From JAFGJU01 sp964570935 (GTDB lineage Bacteria; Eisenbacteria; RBG-16-71-46; JAFGJU01), in NCBI GenBank assembly GCA_964570935.1, contig CAZMZP010000017.1:1-48024 (forward strand): DNA of 48,024 bases, written 5' to 3'. The translations under genes and the position numbers were made by a program. Of this stretch, positions 15,320-22,523 are shown in pieces. The notes beneath the pieces were generated by a model. The model was not told the DNA's origin and searched no databases. It saw only the letters and a program-made list of their open reading frames with translations. Positions within the stretch are counted from its first letter, which is position 1, and every line of letters begins with the position of its first letter.

Positions 15320-16669
15320 CTAAAACTCCGTTCCGCTTGAGAAGTTGAAGTCCTTCACCAGCAGCCCGGGCACCACGCATCCCCCGGACCTTACCGGGAA
15401 CGACATGGCGTCTATGTTCCCGAGAAGCTCGATGACGCTCTGGTTGAACCGGAAGTTCTTGATGCCGCCTGTGATCCTCCCGTTCTCCACCAGGAAAGTC
15501 CCGTCGCGGGTCATACCCGTGAGCACGACCTTCATCGGGTCCACGATGTTGACGTACCAGAACCTGGTCACCAGGATGCCCCTCTCGGTCCGCTTCAGCA
15601 GATCCTCGGGAGACACGGCCTGGAACCCCTCGAACACCACGGAGCTGGCCTCGGGACCGCTGGTGTTCGGAACCGGCAGTCCTTGGCCCGTACTCTCCTT
15701 GTGCTCCTTGCTTGCAGTGATTCTATCATACACGGGGCCCTTGAGGACGCCGTTTTCAGCGATCGTGACCTTCTTCCGGGGCATCCCTTCGCCGTCAAAC
15801 GGCCGCCCTCTCAAGAGGTCGTGGTATACGTCGTCATGGATGGTCACGTTCTCGCCGAACAGCTTCTGGCCGACCTTGCCGGCCATGAAGCTCCTACCCT
15901 CCTGGAGCTGGAGCGCCCCGAAACCCACCCACGCCATGTACACCATAAGCTCGGCCACCGCGGCGGGCTCCAGGATAACGGTGTACCTGCCGGGCTCCAG
16001 CTGTCTGGGTTTGGCGCTGCGCAGCGCCTTGTCTACCGCCACGGAGGCCACCCTCTTGACGTCGATGTCGGACACGGACCAGGACGTGGCCTGGGCCCAC
16101 CCGGAGCAGTCTTCGCCCATTGCCGTAATGCTGAACGAGGCTTCAGTGCCCGAATGGTAAGCACTGAGGCCCCTCGAATTGGTCATGGCCAGAGGAGACA
16201 CCTCGCCGTAGCCGCCCAGCGAACCGTAGCCGCTTGAGAAGTAGCCCGCGGCCTGGAGTCCGTTCTTCTTACACATCTCTACTGCCCTTGACACGGCCTC
16301 CGCCCTGAAATCCGGAGGCAGTGAGGCCGTCTGGGGGTCGAAGGCGTCCACGACCCGGTACTGCTGCGGCCCGGGCATGGTAAGCAGCTCGGGTATTTCC
16401 GGCTGCGCGGACGCCGCGGTCTCGGACTGCCGCACCGCTTTCTCCACCCCCGCCGGGTCCAGCTTGTTCGTGGCGGCCTTGCCGTTCTTCTTGCCGAACA
16501 CGCTCCTGACAGAGAGCTGGTTCCGCTTCTCGTTGACGTTCTGATGGATGGTGTTGTTGGCGAAGCGGGTGAGTGAGTAGCTGCCTCCACCCAGGCAGAC
16601 TTCGATTTCGTCCGCCTTTGAGTGGTTCAACGCCGACTTGAGAATTGATTCTGCTCTTGCTTTTTCCAT
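15320..16669 (-). CDS. pmbA: PmbA/TldE-type subunit of a TldD/PmbA protease
   Basis: A 449-aa protein of the TldD/PmbA family. In characterised systems a metalloprotease heterodimer of TldD and PmbA degrades unfolded peptides and matures some ribosomal peptides. PmbA is the partner lacking the zinc site, and no HExxxH is seen here. Family features include the N-terminal beta-hairpin region with FANNTIHQNVNEKRNQLSVR (about 35-55) and the C-terminal half with GITRDGTFLVENG-like and NFRFNQS segments. The reading frame is open for 46 more codons upstream, but that stretch overlaps the TldD end and looks non-coding. The ATG at 16669 (MEKARAES) matches the usual family N-terminus and lies 20 nt after the TldD stop. 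The pair is almost certainly translated together. Confidence 0.87.
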   Translation of the reverse strand: MEKARAESILKSALNHSKADEIEVCLGGGSYSLTRFANNTIHQNVNEKRNQLSVRSVFGKKNGKAATNKLDPAGVEKAVRQSETAASAQPEIPELLTMPGPQQYRVVDAFDPQTASLPPDFRAEAVSRAVEMCKKNGLQAAGYFSSGYGSLGGYGEVSPLAMTNSRGLSAYHSGTEASFSITAMGEDCSGWAQATSWSVSDIDVKRVASVAVDKALRSAKPRQLEPGRYTVILEPAAVAELMVYMAWVGFGALQLQEGRSFMAGKVGQKLFGENVTIHDDVYHDLLRGRPFDGEGMPRKKVTIAENGVLKGPVYDRITASKEHKESTGQGLPVPNTSGPEASSVVFEGFQAVSPEDLLKRTERGILVTRFWYVNIVDPMKVVLTGMTRDGTFLVENGRITGGIKNFRFNQSVIELLGNIDAMSFPVRSGGCVVPGLLVKDFNFSSGTEF

Positions 16670-16689
16670 TATCTGTACCCGGTGTTCTC

Positions 16690-18132
16690 CTACCTGGCGA
16701 CTCCTACGTTCACGCCCCTGAACCTGGCTGGCGCCGAGCCGTGGCTCATGCGCGCGATCTGCCCAGGCTGGCCCTTGCCGCAGTTTACTATGCCCCACGG
16801 CCACCAATGCGCTTCGTCACACACGGCGTCACACGAATTCCAGAACTCGGTGCTGATTCCCTGGTAGTTGGGGTTCTTGAGCATACGCCCCTTCCTGCCG
16901 TTCTTTATCTCCCAGGCGATCTCCGTGGAAAACTGGAAGTTGTACCTCATCTGGTCGATGCTCCAGCTCTTGTTGGTCTCCATCAGCAGCCCGTCCGCGG
17001 TGTCCGCTATCAGGTCGGCCAGCTTCCACGTGCCGGGCGCCAGGCTGATGTTGGTCATCCTGACTAGCGGGATTCTGTTCCATCCGTCCGCTCTCATGCA
17101 GCCGCGGCTCCGCTCGTCGCCGCAAACCCTCGCGAACTCCCTCGAGGTGAGATAGCCCACGAACAGCCCGTCCTTGACGAGCTCCCACTTCTGGGCGGGC
17201 ACTCCCTCGTCGTCGAACCCCACGGTCGCGAGCCCGCCGGGCAGGGTCGAGTCCGCGACTATTGTCACGAATTTGGACCCCAGCCTGAGGCTCCGCAGCT
17301 TGTCAAGACTGAGATAGCTCGTGCCGGCGTAGTTGGCCTCGGTCCCCAGCACCCTGTCCAGCTCGGACGGATGGCCTATGGACTCGTGTATCTGCAGACA
17401 GAGCTGAGAACCGTCCAGTATTATGTCCTTCTTCCCCGAAGGACACACGTCGGCCGAAAGCAGAGCCACCGCCTCTTCGGCGATGCGGCCGGCGTTCTCG
17501 AGCAGTCTCGCGCGCTCGATCATCTCGTAACCGCCCGAGGCGAAATGGCCCTCGGAGGACGGAAAGGACCTGCGTTGAACGTCTCCGCCGCCGACTGCCG
17601 TCGCGGTCATCCCCGCTCCGGAGTTCACAAGCTCCTGTTCGATAAGCGACCCCTCGGTGCTGGCGAACAACTGCTTCTCGCGCACGAAACCCATCGTGCA
17701 CTCGGCGATGGTCAGCCCCTTGATCTTTCTGAGGGCCTCGTCAACCAGGAACAGATGGGCCAGCTTCTGGTTCAGCGGTACCGTGAACGGGTCGACCTGG
17801 CAAGGAGTGCTCCACTTGGCCACGTGGGCCGACTCGGGTGCCAGAACCAGCTCCTCCTCCTTGACCTTGGAACTGGCCAGTGCGGTGTCGACCGCCGCGC
17901 GGGCGGTATTCTCGATGGACTCCTTCGATAGTTCGTCGCTGCTGGCAAAGCCCCACGCGCCCGAGGCGATCACTCTCACACCGAACCCGGCATCCTCGGA
18001 CGCCTCGTAGGAACCCACTTTTCCGTTCTTGGTGGCCAGATTCTCCACCCGGGTCTCGACCAGGCGGATGTCGGCGTAGGTGGCTCCCCGGGCCTTCGCC
18101 GCATCGATCGCGAGCATTGCAAGCTCTTTCAT
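16690..18132 (-). CDS. tldD: TldD metalloprotease subunit
   Basis: A 480-aa zinc metalloprotease of the TldD family. The active-site motif is HESIGH (249-254, HExxxH), and the C-terminal NCGKGQPGQ segment conserved in TldD is present, with further zinc-ligand Cys expected in this region. With PmbA it forms a cytosolic protease that cuts unfolded peptides. The frame stays open far upstream to 18990, but that part overlaps the preceding outer-membrane gene and reads as an Arg/Gly/His-rich antisense-like peptide. The ATG at 18132 (MKELAML) has GAGGGG 4 nt before it and lies 14 nt after the upstream stop codon. It is the second gene of a three-gene unit with an outer-membrane protein and PmbA. 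Confidence 0.9.
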   Translation of the reverse strand: MKELAMLAIDAAKARGATYADIRLVETRVENLATKNGKVGSYEASEDAGFGVRVIASGAWGFASSDELSKESIENTARAAVDTALASSKVKEEELVLAPESAHVAKWSTPCQVDPFTVPLNQKLAHLFLVDEALRKIKGLTIAECTMGFVREKQLFASTEGSLIEQELVNSGAGMTATAVGGGDVQRRSFPSSEGHFASGGYEMIERARLLENAGRIAEEAVALLSADVCPSGKKDIILDGSQLCLQIHESIGHPSELDRVLGTEANYAGTSYLSLDKLRSLRLGSKFVTIVADSTLPGGLATVGFDDEGVPAQKWELVKDGLFVGYLTSREFARVCGDERSRGCMRADGWNRIPLVRMTNISLAPGTWKLADLIADTADGLLMETNKSWSIDQMRYNFQFSTEIAWEIKNGRKGRMLKNPNYQGISTEFWNSCDAVCDEAHWWPWGIVNCGKGQPGQIARMSHGSAPARFRGVNVGVAR

Positions 18133-18146
18133 TCTTCCCCTCTTGT

Positions 18147-19679
18147 TTAGAAGAGGTACCGGCCGTAGAGCATCACGGTCTGGTACTTCGCCTCCAGGTC
18201 GTAGCCGGGATCCTTGTCGGGCTGGGTAGTCTTCTGCGAGAACGCGACGTCGACGGTGAGCTTCTCGCCCTTGAGGAAGCATCCCAGGCCCGCGCTGAAT
18301 GCGTTGGAAACGTAATCCTGCTCGGGGACCCCCATGAAGCGCTCCTCGGTCGACCGGGAGTAGCCGGCTCTGACTGCAAGCCACGGCAGAACCCGGTACT
18401 CGCCGCCGCCCTTCAGGTCGAGGGTCTTGAAGTTGACGTACTCTGTTCCGGTCCCGGCCCTGTCCTCCACACGTCCTCTGTTCAGCACGAATTCCGCCGC
18501 GAGCAGGCCCTTGCGCATGAACTCGAACGACGCACCGGTTCCCAGATTCCATTCCTCCAGCGTCTGGTCGAACTCGTCCATCCATACCAGCGCGTTGGAC
18601 CGGGCCTCGTACCAGGAATCCTCCGTGAGCATGTCGAAGTACGCGCTCACCTTGACGGGTATCCCGAGTCCCTGGGCCATCCAGCGCGTGGCCACGAAGT
18701 CGGATTGGAACGACTCCTCGCCGACCGTGAGCTTGCGGTGGATGTCGGTGTCCTCGGGGTTGATTATGTAGCGGTCGGACCAGTTCATCAACAGAGTCTG
18801 GTCGGCTTCGTACGAGTAGTGCCGGAAATTCACCACGCCGCGGACCTTGCCCTCGAGGCTGAACATTGCGTGACCGGAGAAAGTGGGCACGGCGCGCTTC
18901 CGTGTGTAAAGGTCCTCGTGAAAAGAGTCGTTGCTCACCGATTCCATACGCTGAGAGCCGAGGTCGTAACTGCCGCCGACCTGCAGCCACTTGTAAGGCA
19001 CGACCACCAGTGCGGCTCCGCCCCCCATGTAGTCACAGCTGTTAAGAACCTCGTAACGCAGGCGCACGGGCCTCTTCTCGCTCTCGAAGTCTCCCCATCC
19101 CCTCACGCCGACGTACGCGATCTGGAATATTCTGTGGGCGTAGTAGCCTTGCACCAGGGTGCCGACGGCCTCCATGTCGATCATTGTGGTGTCGGCATAC
19201 GCGATTTCGCTCTTGGGATAGGCGATTCCGAGGACCTTCCGAAACAGACGGCTGTCAATCCTGGTGAAGTCCAGTATGCGAGTAGAGATGGTCGCACCGC
19301 CGGCGTAGACGTCCTTTCCCCGGAGCACCGACAGCGCCCCGGCCTGCCAGACACCGACGTCCTGCCATCTGAATCCGTCCTTCACGTCGACCCACTTGCC
19401 GTATGTGCCCCAGCCGTCTGCGTTATGCGTGTCCTTGTCCAGCACGAGCGCCGCGATGTTCCCTGTGAAGTCGTACAGGTTGACCTCGTTGTTTTCGTCC
19501 TCCACGGCGACGATCAGGTCACCCATTCCGGCCAGCCGGATGGTCCCCGGGCCCTGAAGAAGCTTCACGTCCGTTCCGCTGAGCCAGGCCTTGTCGAGAT
19601 AGGCGGAAGATAGTTGTGGAATGGCAGACAGAACAACGGTGACAACCAAGATAAGCCTGGCGCATCCAGCTTTGCGCAT
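18147..19679 (-). CDS. Putative outer-membrane beta-barrel protein
   Basis: A 510-aa exported protein of unknown function. Residues 1-27 are a signal peptide (hydrophobic core, ending LSSA before YLDK). The N-terminal part contains a RLAGMGDLIVAVEDENNEVNLYD-like segment (about 48-70) reminiscent of PorV-type barrel proteins with their G-MG-AVADD pattern. Later alternating strands and the final YGRYLF with terminal Phe fit an outer-membrane barrel. The ATG follows AAGGAGA. It is the first gene after a TTGACA promoter with a 120-nt leader carrying three GACGTTCC repeats, and it is followed within 14 nt by tldD. I infer an envelope protein; a distant relation to the PorV/FadL-like families is possible but not shown. 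Confidence 0.7.
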   Translation of the reverse strand: MRKAGCARLILVVTVVLSAIPQLSSAYLDKAWLSGTDVKLLQGPGTIRLAGMGDLIVAVEDENNEVNLYDFTGNIAALVLDKDTHNADGWGTYGKWVDVKDGFRWQDVGVWQAGALSVLRGKDVYAGGATISTRILDFTRIDSRLFRKVLGIAYPKSEIAYADTTMIDMEAVGTLVQGYYAHRIFQIAYVGVRGWGDFESEKRPVRLRYEVLNSCDYMGGGAALVVVPYKWLQVGGSYDLGSQRMESVSNDSFHEDLYTRKRAVPTFSGHAMFSLEGKVRGVVNFRHYSYEADQTLLMNWSDRYIINPEDTDIHRKLTVGEESFQSDFVATRWMAQGLGIPVKVSAYFDMLTEDSWYEARSNALVWMDEFDQTLEEWNLGTGASFEFMRKGLLAAEFVLNRGRVEDRAGTGTEYVNFKTLDLKGGGEYRVLPWLAVRAGYSRSTEERFMGVPEQDYVSNAFSAGLGCFLKGEKLTVDVAFSQKTTQPDKDPGYDLEAKYQTVMLYGRYLF

Positions 19680-19728
19680 AGCAAAGTCTCCTTTCAGTTG
19701 CCCAACCCCATTTTTCCGATTTGTGTCA

Positions 19729-19801
19729 GGAACGTCAGGGAACGTCGAACGAACTCTAAATGAAACGCTAAGTTAGGGCGACGCACGCATTAAGGAACGT
19801 C
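19729..19801. repeat. Three copies of GGAACGTC in the leader of the barrel-tldD-pmbA operon
   Basis: Exact copies lie at 19729-19736, 19739-19746 and 19794-19801 (GACGTTCC on the transcribed strand). The first two are 10 bp apart, one helical turn, and the third sits near the predicted transcription start. The arrangement resembles binding sites of a regulator acting on the promoter at 19807-19835. Confidence 0.5.
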
Positions 19802-19806
19802 AAAAA

Positions 19807-19835
19807 AGTCTAGAGTCGGCGTGCCTCAGTGTCAA
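19807..19835 (-). promoter_or_regulatory. Promoter of the barrel-tldD-pmbA operon
   Basis: On the minus strand TTGACA (19835-19830), a 17-nt spacer and TAGACT (19812-19807). The -35 is perfect and the -10 matches four of six. It begins only 2 nt after the U-tract of the preceding terminator. The start of transcription would be near 19800, giving a leader of about 120 nt. Confidence 0.62.
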
Positions 19836-19837
19836 GG

Positions 19838-19868
19838 AAAAAAAGCCCCGAGCTCGGATGCCCGGGGC
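19838..19868 (-). terminator. Rho-independent terminator of the heme-type lipoprotein gene
   Basis: On the minus strand GCCCCGGGC, loop ATCCGA and GCTCGGGGC form a 9-bp stem with one G-U pair, followed directly by seven U residues (19844-19838). It lies 27 nt past the stop codon of the 364-aa lipoprotein gene. This is the clearest intrinsic terminator in the window. Confidence 0.9.
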
Positions 19869-19895
19869 CAACGAAAGCCGATGTCGGCGCGGAAA

Positions 19896-20990
19896 CTAGC
19901 GTCTGAATCGGAGCGTCAGCGGGATCGAGCCGCTGTGGATGACTCCGGAACCGTTCATGAAGGCGATCGTGAACGTGTAGGTCTTGTCAGGATTGAAGGC
20001 GACGTCGTTCACGACGTCCTCCGTGTTCATGGCTCTCTTCATCTCTACCCGCCACCTGCCGTCGTCCCAGTCACCTTTGGCCTTGATGTCGCCGCGGCTT
20101 CCGGCGGGGTTCCTCACAAGGAATCCCGGCACGTAGTCCAGGGCCGGATCCCTGGGGTCGTTCCAGTTGAGCAGCGAAGCGGGGTTCACGGTGTCGCACG
20201 GAGTCAGTGCCTTCCCGAATAAACCGGGATCGTAGATGAACTTCGCGGGGCTCAGCCCACTGTTCGAACCTCTCGAGATGTACTTCGGCACGTAACCCGC
20301 GCCCCTCAGGTTCACACTCCAGGGGGCTGTGCCGTCGTCGCCGTGGAATCCGGTGGAATCCAGCACCATGTCGTCACAGGTAGTCACCGGGTCGGTCCTC
20401 GCCCTCATCCAGTACCACGCGTCGAAGCGGCCGTTGGCAGGGCTCCGCGGGGGCACGCGCATGCCGTTGTGACAGGCGACCTGACAACCCCTCGAGGCGA
20501 AGGTGCCGTGCTGGTCGCTCACCGGGGTGATCTCGAACAGCATGCAGAACCTGTCTTCCTTGCCCTCTTCGTTTCCCAGTTTCGTCCAGCTGGCCGGGTT
20601 AATCAGCGTCTGGTCGGCGTTGCAGTCCATGTTCTCCCACAGCGGCCCGGCGTACACCAGGCGGTCTGGCAGAATGTCGTCCGTGGAGTCCGCCCACTGC
20701 AGCATGAAGTACACGGTGTCGGGGTAAGGCGTGTACACCGACTTTATCCTGACGTAGAAACTGCCGCCGCCGTTACCTTCTGCGTCGCTTACGGCGACCA
20801 GGAGCTCGGGGGCCGAGTACCATTCCCTGTCCGTCGCGTCTCCGTCTATTCGAGGAGCCAGCGTGGTCGGCACGGATTCCAGAACGAGCGACGGAGAAGG
20901 CCAAGTGCTCTTCTCGCTGCATCCGAAGACCAGAAAGAGAAACAGCGCTGGAGCGCCCAGAGCAAGCAAGAACGGAATACGTCTTCTCAT
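19896..20990 (-). CDS. Lipoprotein of the ethylbenzene dehydrogenase-related heme-binding type
   Basis: A 364-aa predicted lipoprotein. The signal sequence ends in a lipobox LVFGC with Cys24 as the lipidated residue. The mature part opens with APRIDGDATDREWYSA (about 45-60), the DG-D-W start typical of ethylbenzene-dehydrogenase-type and related carbohydrate-binding-like domains, and goes on through FMLQWAD (about 95-101). It contains GCQVACHNG with Cys169, Cys173 and His174, a CxxxCH variant of the c-type heme motif seen in some members of this family. The function is unknown; a periplasmic or surface electron-transfer or ligand-binding role is inferred. It stands alone: candidate promoter at 21047-21075, GAGAGGT ribosome site, and a strong terminator at its 3' end. 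Confidence 0.72.
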   Translation of the reverse strand: MRRRIPFLLALGAPALFLFLVFGCSEKSTWPSPSLVLESVPTTLAPRIDGDATDREWYSAPELLVAVSDAEGNGGGSFYVRIKSVYTPYPDTVYFMLQWADSTDDILPDRLVYAGPLWENMDCNADQTLINPASWTKLGNEEGKEDRFCMLFEITPVSDQHGTFASRGCQVACHNGMRVPPRSPANGRFDAWYWMRARTDPVTTCDDMVLDSTGFHGDDGTAPWSVNLRGAGYVPKYISRGSNSGLSPAKFIYDPGLFGKALTPCDTVNPASLLNWNDPRDPALDYVPGFLVRNPAGSRGDIKAKGDWDDGRWRVEMKRAMNTEDVVNDVAFNPDKTYTFTIAFMNGSGVIHSGSIPLTLRFRR

Positions 20991-21046
20991 CTGTACAAAC
21001 CTCTCATCCTCAAGAGAATCCCCCGACAGGCATATCGGTCAAAAAA

Positions 21047-21075
21047 ACGTTAAGCTCCGGGACCGCCATTGTCAA
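21047..21075 (-). promoter_or_regulatory. Candidate promoter of the heme-type lipoprotein gene
   Basis: On the minus strand TTGACA (21075-21070), a 17-nt spacer and TAACGT (21052-21047). The -35 is perfect; the -10 keeps only the TA...T positions. It follows a terminator-like hairpin by 4 nt, the same terminator-then-promoter arrangement seen at 19807-19868. The leader would be about 50 nt. Confidence 0.55.
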
Positions 21076-21079
21076 GCGC

Positions 21080-21105
21080 AAAAACCACGAGCCGGCATTC
21101 TCGCG
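21080..21105 (-). terminator. Terminator-like hairpin after the three-gene secreted-protein operon
   Basis: On the minus strand CGCGAG, an 8-nt loop and CTCGTG (6 bp with one G-U pair), then G and five U residues. It is about 96 nt past the stop codon of the 439-aa lipoprotein gene. The stem is modest but placement and U-tract are right. Confidence 0.5.
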
Positions 21106-21200
21106 CGGGCGGGCGCGCTTCTTCGTCGTTTTCGAGTCCGAGGTGCTGTCAGCCGCGGGCCCGCGCCCGGGTCGAAAGGGGGTTGGCGCAGACAAATGGG

Positions 21201-22520
21201 TCAGCGCGGCGGCAGGCGGACGCCGGCGGCCTCGAAGAGCTCTTCAACACTCAGGTCCGTGAAAGAATCCCGGCCGATGTGAAGGACCTCGCCTCCCAGT
21301 TCGACTGCGTCGGCGTAGCCGTCACCGTCCGAGTCGCTGTAAGTGATGTCGCCCTGCTTCCGCCGGATGACGGAGTGGCCGGCGTCGAACAGGTGGACAA
21401 GCCCGTCGTACTGCGAGGCGTATAGCCTGACCCGTCCGGTCTCACAATCCACGAAGTCCTGAAGCCGGTTCTCCCTGGTGCCAGGTCCGCCGGCGTTCCT
21501 GATCTTGTGCACGCCGTCCTGATACCAGATGACACCTTCCCAGCGTCCGGAAGAAATCAACTCGTGGGCAAGTCCGACCCTTTTCCGCGCGGGAACGCGG
21601 CCGGTGAGTATGCCGTGCGCCAGTTCCAGCGCGACGTCCTTGGGTATGAAATTGAGCTTGCGGCCGTAAGAGGTCACGAACGGTCTCAGGTAGGGTGTCT
21701 CGTCCAGAGGGTCGAGCAGCTCGACAGTCAGGGACAGCGAATAGGAATAGGGCGACTGAGGGTTGGCGTCGTTTTCTAGGTCGAAGCTGAGGCGAAACCC
21801 TGAGAGCAGCGGCCTCGGTCTTTTCTCGAGCGGAGTCCAGATTAGGGAGTAGCTGTTGGCGTCCTCGTCCGGTCCGTACACCGTGCAGAACCTGAGCGCG
21901 ACCTCAGACACGCCGTCGTCGTCCGTGTCGTAGAAACAGAACGGGCTCTCGCTGAACGGATACCATTGGTTGTTCAGACGGGACAGCTTCTGCAGGGCGC
22001 AGAACCCTACGTGGTGCTCGCTCTTCCACTGGTCCAGGGCCTGCGAGTAGCTGAAGTCGGTGAGATGCAGCCTGTCCCTCGAGATGAACCAGGCGTAGAC
22101 GGGCAAGTCGCCTCCCCGGTTCGAGTAGTATTCCACCGTCGTCTCCGCCTCGCGCCAGATGACGCGCCTGTCGGTGGCGCCGTCGTCGCCGTAGTCGGCG
22201 GCGTACGTGTCACCGTCCTGGTCTTCGACGCCGTTGCCGTTGCAGTCCTGCCAAAGATAGCGGATAACGTCCACGGTACTGCCGGTCGTGAGCCGCTGCA
22301 CCGGCTCCACGTCACAGTCCCTCTGCCGCTCGGCCTGCTTCCATACCCGCCCACCCGACGCGCTCGGCGCTCCCACGGCCGCGGCGGTGCTAGCAGCGCG
22401 GGCCGCGTTATCCCCGGCCGCCTCCGGGGTAGTGGTCCCGGGCCGTGAACAGCCGGAGGACGAGGCCACCAGGAGAACGAGCATGAATGATATGGAAACG
22501 TACCTCAGCGCGTCTGCCAT
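21201..22520 (-). CDS. Lipoprotein with Asp-rich calcium-binding-like loops, unknown function
   Basis: A 439-aa predicted lipoprotein: a hydrophobic signal ends in the lipobox SSSGC (Cys24), followed by a Thr/Ala/Ser-rich linker to about residue 60. Three Asp-rich loops resembling EF-hand or FG-GAP/VCBS calcium sites are visible: DCNGNGVEDQDGD (about 90-104), DTDDDG (about 196) and DSDGDG (near the C-terminus). I do not recognise the family. The ATG has CAGGTG upstream and lies 3 nt after the hydrolase stop codon, so it is the third gene of a unit with an alpha/beta hydrolase and a toroid-like protein, all exported. The layout of the last loop (ITYSDSDGDGYADAVELGG) suggests repeat-type structure. 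A role at the cell surface with its neighbours is an inference. Confidence 0.72.
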   Translation of the reverse strand: MADALRYVSISFMLVLLVASSSGCSRPGTTTPEAAGDNAARAASTAAAVGAPSASGGRVWKQAERQRDCDVEPVQRLTTGSTVDVIRYLWQDCNGNGVEDQDGDTYAADYGDDGATDRRVIWREAETTVEYYSNRGGDLPVYAWFISRDRLHLTDFSYSQALDQWKSEHHVGFCALQKLSRLNNQWYPFSESPFCFYDTDDDGVSEVALRFCTVYGPDEDANSYSLIWTPLEKRPRPLLSGFRLSFDLENDANPQSPYSYSLSLTVELLDPLDETPYLRPFVTSYGRKLNFIPKDVALELAHGILTGRVPARKRVGLAHELISSGRWEGVIWYQDGVHKIRNAGGPGTRENRLQDFVDCETGRVRLYASQYDGLVHLFDAGHSVIRRKQGDITYSDSDGDGYADAVELGGEVLHIGRDSFTDLSVEELFEAAGVRLPPR

Positions 22521-22523
22521 CTT

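Noticed and set aside
18133..18990. N-terminal extension of TldD by 286 codons
   Set aside because: It overlaps the 510-aa barrel gene in another frame, reads as an Arg/Gly/His-rich peptide, and the ATG at 18132 has a ribosome site and the family N-terminus.
21154..21165. CGCGGGCCCGCG palindrome as an operator or terminator
   Set aside because: GC-only 12-mers of this kind are common in GC-rich gaps, there is no U-tract, and it lies away from any promoter element.
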